16,888 nucleotides of DNA, from the NCBI GenBank assembly GCA_905214735.1, contig CAJMNI010000048.1, positions 1 to 16,888 of the forward strand. The letters run 5' to 3'. The position numbers and the translations under genes were made by a program. Positions 15,001 through 16,888 of this stretch are shown here, piece by piece; the first letter of the stretch is position 1; every line of letters starts with the position of its first letter. The notes below the pieces were generated by a model, which was not told the origin of the DNA, did no database searches, and was given only the letters and a program-made list of their open reading frames with translations. Source of the DNA: an uncultured bacterium (GTDB lineage Bacteria; Bacteroidota; Bacteroidia; Bacteroidales; Muribaculaceae).

Positions 15001-15465
15001 CTACAATTCCCTTTCGGCTTTACGGGTTTCTTCTGCAATAACTGCGTCCTCTATATCGGTATGCAGTTTATGCAGTTTACGGAAATTGTATATTTCGTAA
15101 ATGAGCGATGTTGCAACCAGCGTAACACCTAAAAGGGTGATGTCAATTACAATACCATTTATATCATAGCGCAAACTATTTTCGTCCCAAATTAAAGCAA
15201 CAGAAGATATAAGGGTAGATAGGCCAAAATCATAAAGCAGCAAATTGCGTGTATGGGAAATTGCATTGCGCAAGCCTCTACGAATTTTCTTGTTCAACAC
15301 CTTTGAAAGGTTGAATGAAACCAAAAGGCTCATGCTGATAGAAAAGACAATACCCAGCACCGTAAAAAGTGTTTGCAGCACGGCTGCATTACCTTTTACG
15401 CCTGCAATAGCAAGTAGCACTGCTACCAATATTGCTATGGTTATGCGGATTATTGAGCTACTCAT
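15001..15465 (-). CDS. Four-helix membrane protein, RexB-like
   Basis: A 154-aa inner-membrane protein with four hydrophobic segments at about 5-22, 29-51, 75-93 and 103-125. A basic cytoplasmic loop lies between helices two and three (about 54-73, KVLNKKIRRGLRNAISH). A charged C-terminal tail follows (YNFRKLHKLHTDIEDAV). Lambda RexB, a 144-aa membrane protein that depolarises infected cells, has four helices, a basic central loop and a tail starting with a similar Tyr-Asn after helix four, as I remember it. The start codon overlaps the last codons of the upstream gene by 8 nt (ATGAGTAG), so translation is coupled. Base composition is AT-richer than the rest of the window. The RexB assignment is by eye; other small membrane effectors are possible. 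Confidence 0.8.
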   Translation of the reverse strand: MSSSIIRITIAILVAVLLAIAGVKGNAAVLQTLFTVLGIVFSISMSLLVSFNLSKVLNKKIRRGLRNAISHTRNLLLYDFGLSTLISSVALIWDENSLRYDINGIVIDITLLGVTLVATSLIYEIYNFRKLHKLHTDIEDAVIAEETRKAEREL

Positions 15466-16411
15466 CCTGCTGTCTTACCTCATTTAAGAATAATTCCATT
15501 TCTTGTTTTAGCTGTTCCTCTACAATGCGGTTAGCAGCTATACATTCAACCGTTACCGGCTTTTTTATTTTAACGGCTTCGCCAGTGTAATTGTTGCCGT
15601 CTTTTGTACGGACTACAATGCCGCTGTCATTCGTTATGTTGGTGGCAATCGCCCCCATGACACGCTGAAATTCTTCTTGTGCCATTTCTCTTGGCTTGCC
15701 CTTTAGCTTTAGGAAAAGCCGAGCCTCTACTAACTGATTGGCGCGCAATTTGTCAAGATTAGCAGAATCGTGCCCCATAAGCATTTCAAGCACACTGTCG
15801 CTTATATTACTCAGCGTGGTTGACAAAGTCGAAGGTTCGTTTTCAGTAGGAGCTGCTGCTACCGTAGTACCACCGCCAACAAACTGAATGTCCTTGATTT
15901 GATTAAGGGGTACGCCATCGGGCAACTTTGTTAGCTCGGTTAATTGAAACAACCTTTCTCCTCTAACACCTTCCAATAGCCAGTTAATATACGTTTGCAA
16001 ACGGCCAATATTTATGTTTCCGGCTAAATTTGTGACAAGATAATTGTTATTAAGGGCAAAATAGAAATGGTCTTTGTATTGGCTTTGTTCGGGGTTACCG
16101 GCGTTAACATCAGCCATTGTTATGGTTCGTTTGTTAAACATTTCCTCGCTTAACATACCCCCGCTATCAGCCGGGATTATGCGCAACATCATACCAAACA
16201 TGTAGGCATTATTAGTTGCCCATACAAAATTTGCAAGCAAATCCCTGTCGGGATCTTCCGCGTTCAAAGGCATGCGGCGCTGTGCAGCCGTAGAGTTTTC
16301 GGTTAATACCTGTTGGAGAAGCCCCAATATGTGCGAATGTGCTTCGGTTAAATTGGGATTTTCTATTCTAAACGCCCTAAGGGTGAGTTTTTTGGAAGGA
16401 ATGCTTGCCAT
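15458..16411 (-). CDS. RexA-like soluble protein, putative phage-exclusion sensor
   Basis: A 317-aa protein without signal peptide or membrane helix, first gene of a two-gene operon. No enzyme motif is visible. In order it shows HFYFALNNNYLVTN (115-128) leading to a helical block ending WLLEG; a block at 155-183 ending IKDIQFVGGGTTV; ARLFLKLKGKP (230-240); VVRTKDGN (266-273); and a charged C-terminal helix (about 291-317). From memory, lambda RexA (279 aa) has matching blocks in the same order: FLFVEGDTIGFART, HMHFIGRTTVKV, LDIVIKPKFKRDI, LRAKDEAGDIL and a charged C-terminal helix. RexA is a DNA-binding sensor of phage DNA-protein complexes that activates RexB. The downstream gene encodes a four-helix membrane protein, as rexB does. 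The similarity is weak and needs profile searching. Confidence 0.8.
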   Translation of the reverse strand: MASIPSKKLTLRAFRIENPNLTEAHSHILGLLQQVLTENSTAAQRRMPLNAEDPDRDLLANFVWATNNAYMFGMMLRIIPADSGGMLSEEMFNKRTITMADVNAGNPEQSQYKDHFYFALNNNYLVTNLAGNINIGRLQTYINWLLEGVRGERLFQLTELTKLPDGVPLNQIKDIQFVGGGTTVAAAPTENEPSTLSTTLSNISDSVLEMLMGHDSANLDKLRANQLVEARLFLKLKGKPREMAQEEFQRVMGAIATNITNDSGIVVRTKDGNNYTGEAVKIKKPVTVECIAANRIVEEQLKQEMELFLNEVRQQDE

Positions 16412-16422
16412 GCAGTTTGTTC

Positions 16423-16438
16423 ATTTGCTTATGCAAAT
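16423..16438. promoter_or_regulatory. Operator-like dyad over the RexA-like gene start
   Basis: ATTTGC-TTAT-GCAAAT is a perfect inverted repeat that covers most of the -7 box and the predicted transcription start. A bound protein would block initiation. Autorepression by the RexA-like protein is possible but only inferred. Confidence 0.5.
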
Positions 16439-16465
16439 TTACGGATTATTTTCCACTCCACCAAC
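16434..16465 (-). promoter_or_regulatory. Promoter of the RexAB-like operon
   Basis: On the minus strand GTTG (16462-16465), 20 nt, TAAATTTG (16434-16441). The -7 box matches fully. With a start near 16426 the mRNA leader would be only about 15 nt. Confidence 0.7.
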
Positions 16466-16486
16466 TCCGCAACCCTTAGCCGGATG

Positions 16487-16498
16487 TGTTATATAACA
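16487..16498. promoter_or_regulatory. 12-bp perfect palindrome upstream of the operon
   Basis: TGTTATATAACA is self-complementary and lies about 22 bp upstream of the -33 box of the RexAB-like operon. It could be a regulator or activator site. Confidence 0.4.
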
Positions 16499-16650
16499 TA
16501 TTTCACAGACACTACAAAGTGATTCCCATGTTTTCTTGCAGTGATCGCACAGTGAATCCTCACTGCTAAATGGCCTAAGTAAGACAAGTCATCCACATCT
16601 CTTCGGAAGAGATTTGGAGGTTGGGGATTGGGTTGGAAATCAGGGATAAA
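16499..16650. other. Gene-free spacer with several dyads
   Basis: No protein-like frame is seen. It contains CAGTGA-ATCC-TCACTG (16550-16565), with an upstream GCAGTGA offering an alternative partner for TCACTGC. It also contains ATCTCTTCGGAAGAGAT near 16597-16613, symmetrical around a central G. Their role is unknown. Confidence 0.4.
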
Positions 16651-16692
16651 AAAGAAAGTGCGGATGCTGTTTGCTCAACAGAATCCGCACTT
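16645..16692 (-). terminator. Terminator for a leftward transcript from the right edge
   Basis: AAGTGCGGAT (16656-16665) pairs with ATCCGCACTT (16683-16692). After one G-A mismatch, CTGTT pairs with AACAG around a 5-nt loop. On the minus strand the hairpin is followed by TTTCTTTTTTATCC. It therefore ends a leftward transcript that begins to the right. No complete leftward gene is visible there; a frame open at the window edge runs to a stop at 16814-16816. Confidence 0.75.
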
Positions 16693-16768
16693 CGGCAGCC
16701 ATGCCGCGAATATTTTAGGCGATAATAGCGTCCATGAAAATACACTCCGTTACAGTCAATTGTTACAG

Positions 16769-16792
16769 TCCATAGTTAAGTCCATAGTTAAG
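16769..16792. repeat. 12-bp direct tandem repeat
   Basis: TCCATAGTTAAG occurs twice in tandem. TTACAGTC also occurs twice just before it (16750-16757, 16763-16770). Both lie immediately upstream of the rightward promoter, where they could be activator sites. Confidence 0.85.
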
Positions 16793-16794
16793 GT

Positions 16795-16826
16795 TTTGGC
16801 AAATTGGAATAATTTAATTAAATTTG
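16795..16826 (+). promoter_or_regulatory. Rightward promoter at the window edge
   Basis: TTTG (16795-16798), 20 nt, TAAATTTG (16819-16826) matches the consensus. It predicts a start near 16833 for a gene that begins at or beyond the right edge; an ATG at 16885 is the last candidate inside. Confidence 0.7.
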
Positions 16827-16888
16827 TAAATTAAACCTGTTGGATGAATTAAATTAAAGCGTATTTCACTTGACCGATTTTTCGATGA

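Noticed and set aside
15001..16411. Kiwa defence system
   Set aside because: Kiwa also pairs a four-helix membrane protein with a soluble protein of about 315 aa, but the gene order is reversed here and I see no DUF4868-like sequence. RexAB fits better.
16628..16834. 68-aa plus-strand frame near the right end
   Set aside because: It starts at a TTG, reads through a terminator hairpin and tandem repeats, and has no protein-like pattern.

Overview
The window looks like chromosome from a GC-rich member of the Bacteroidales (Bacteroidota), possibly Muribaculaceae; the family is a guess. The order rests on seven close matches to the Bacteroidota sigma promoter (TTTG, 19-20 nt, TAnnTTTG) upstream of genes, A-rich start contexts with few Shine-Dalgarno sites, and gene types common in that group.

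Layout. Positions 1-177 hold an 11-copy heptamer repeat. A leftward gltB (glutamate synthase large subunit) follows, with a promoter containing a perfect inverted repeat. Between gltB and a leftward K+-channel-like gene lies a 24-codon small ORF with its own strong terminator. A 677-bp gap then contains a leftward promoter and a GC-rich foldable stretch that probably encodes a small RNA. Rightward come ruvB, a polysaccharide flippase and rnhB, probably one transcription unit. A leftward polyprenyl diphosphate synthase is divergent from a polytopic membrane protein whose leader is predicted to fold. Next is a decayed acyltransferase gene (internal stop and 3' loss) that keeps a good promoter.

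From about 12.9 kb the character changes to an accessory region. It has repeat-rich spacer DNA, a 533-aa protein ending in the RNxxxHG motif of DUF4209 (HEPN-like), a strong bidirectional terminator, and an AT-richer two-gene leftward operon. That operon encodes a 317-aa soluble protein and a 154-aa four-helix membrane protein. Their order, sizes, topology and scattered motif correspondences resemble the lambda RexA/RexB phage-exclusion pair. I propose a small defence islet of about 13.1-16.5 kb: a DUF4209 protein plus a RexAB-like system. This is the most interesting part of the window.

Working together: gltB assimilates ammonia into glutamate. ruvB and rnhB act in recombination and RNA:DNA hybrid repair. 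The flippase, the multi-pass membrane protein and the dead acyltransferase suggest surface-glycan work, while the prenyl synthase supplies quinone side chains or lipid carriers. The right end looks like phage defence. All family calls are by eye; no database search was possible.
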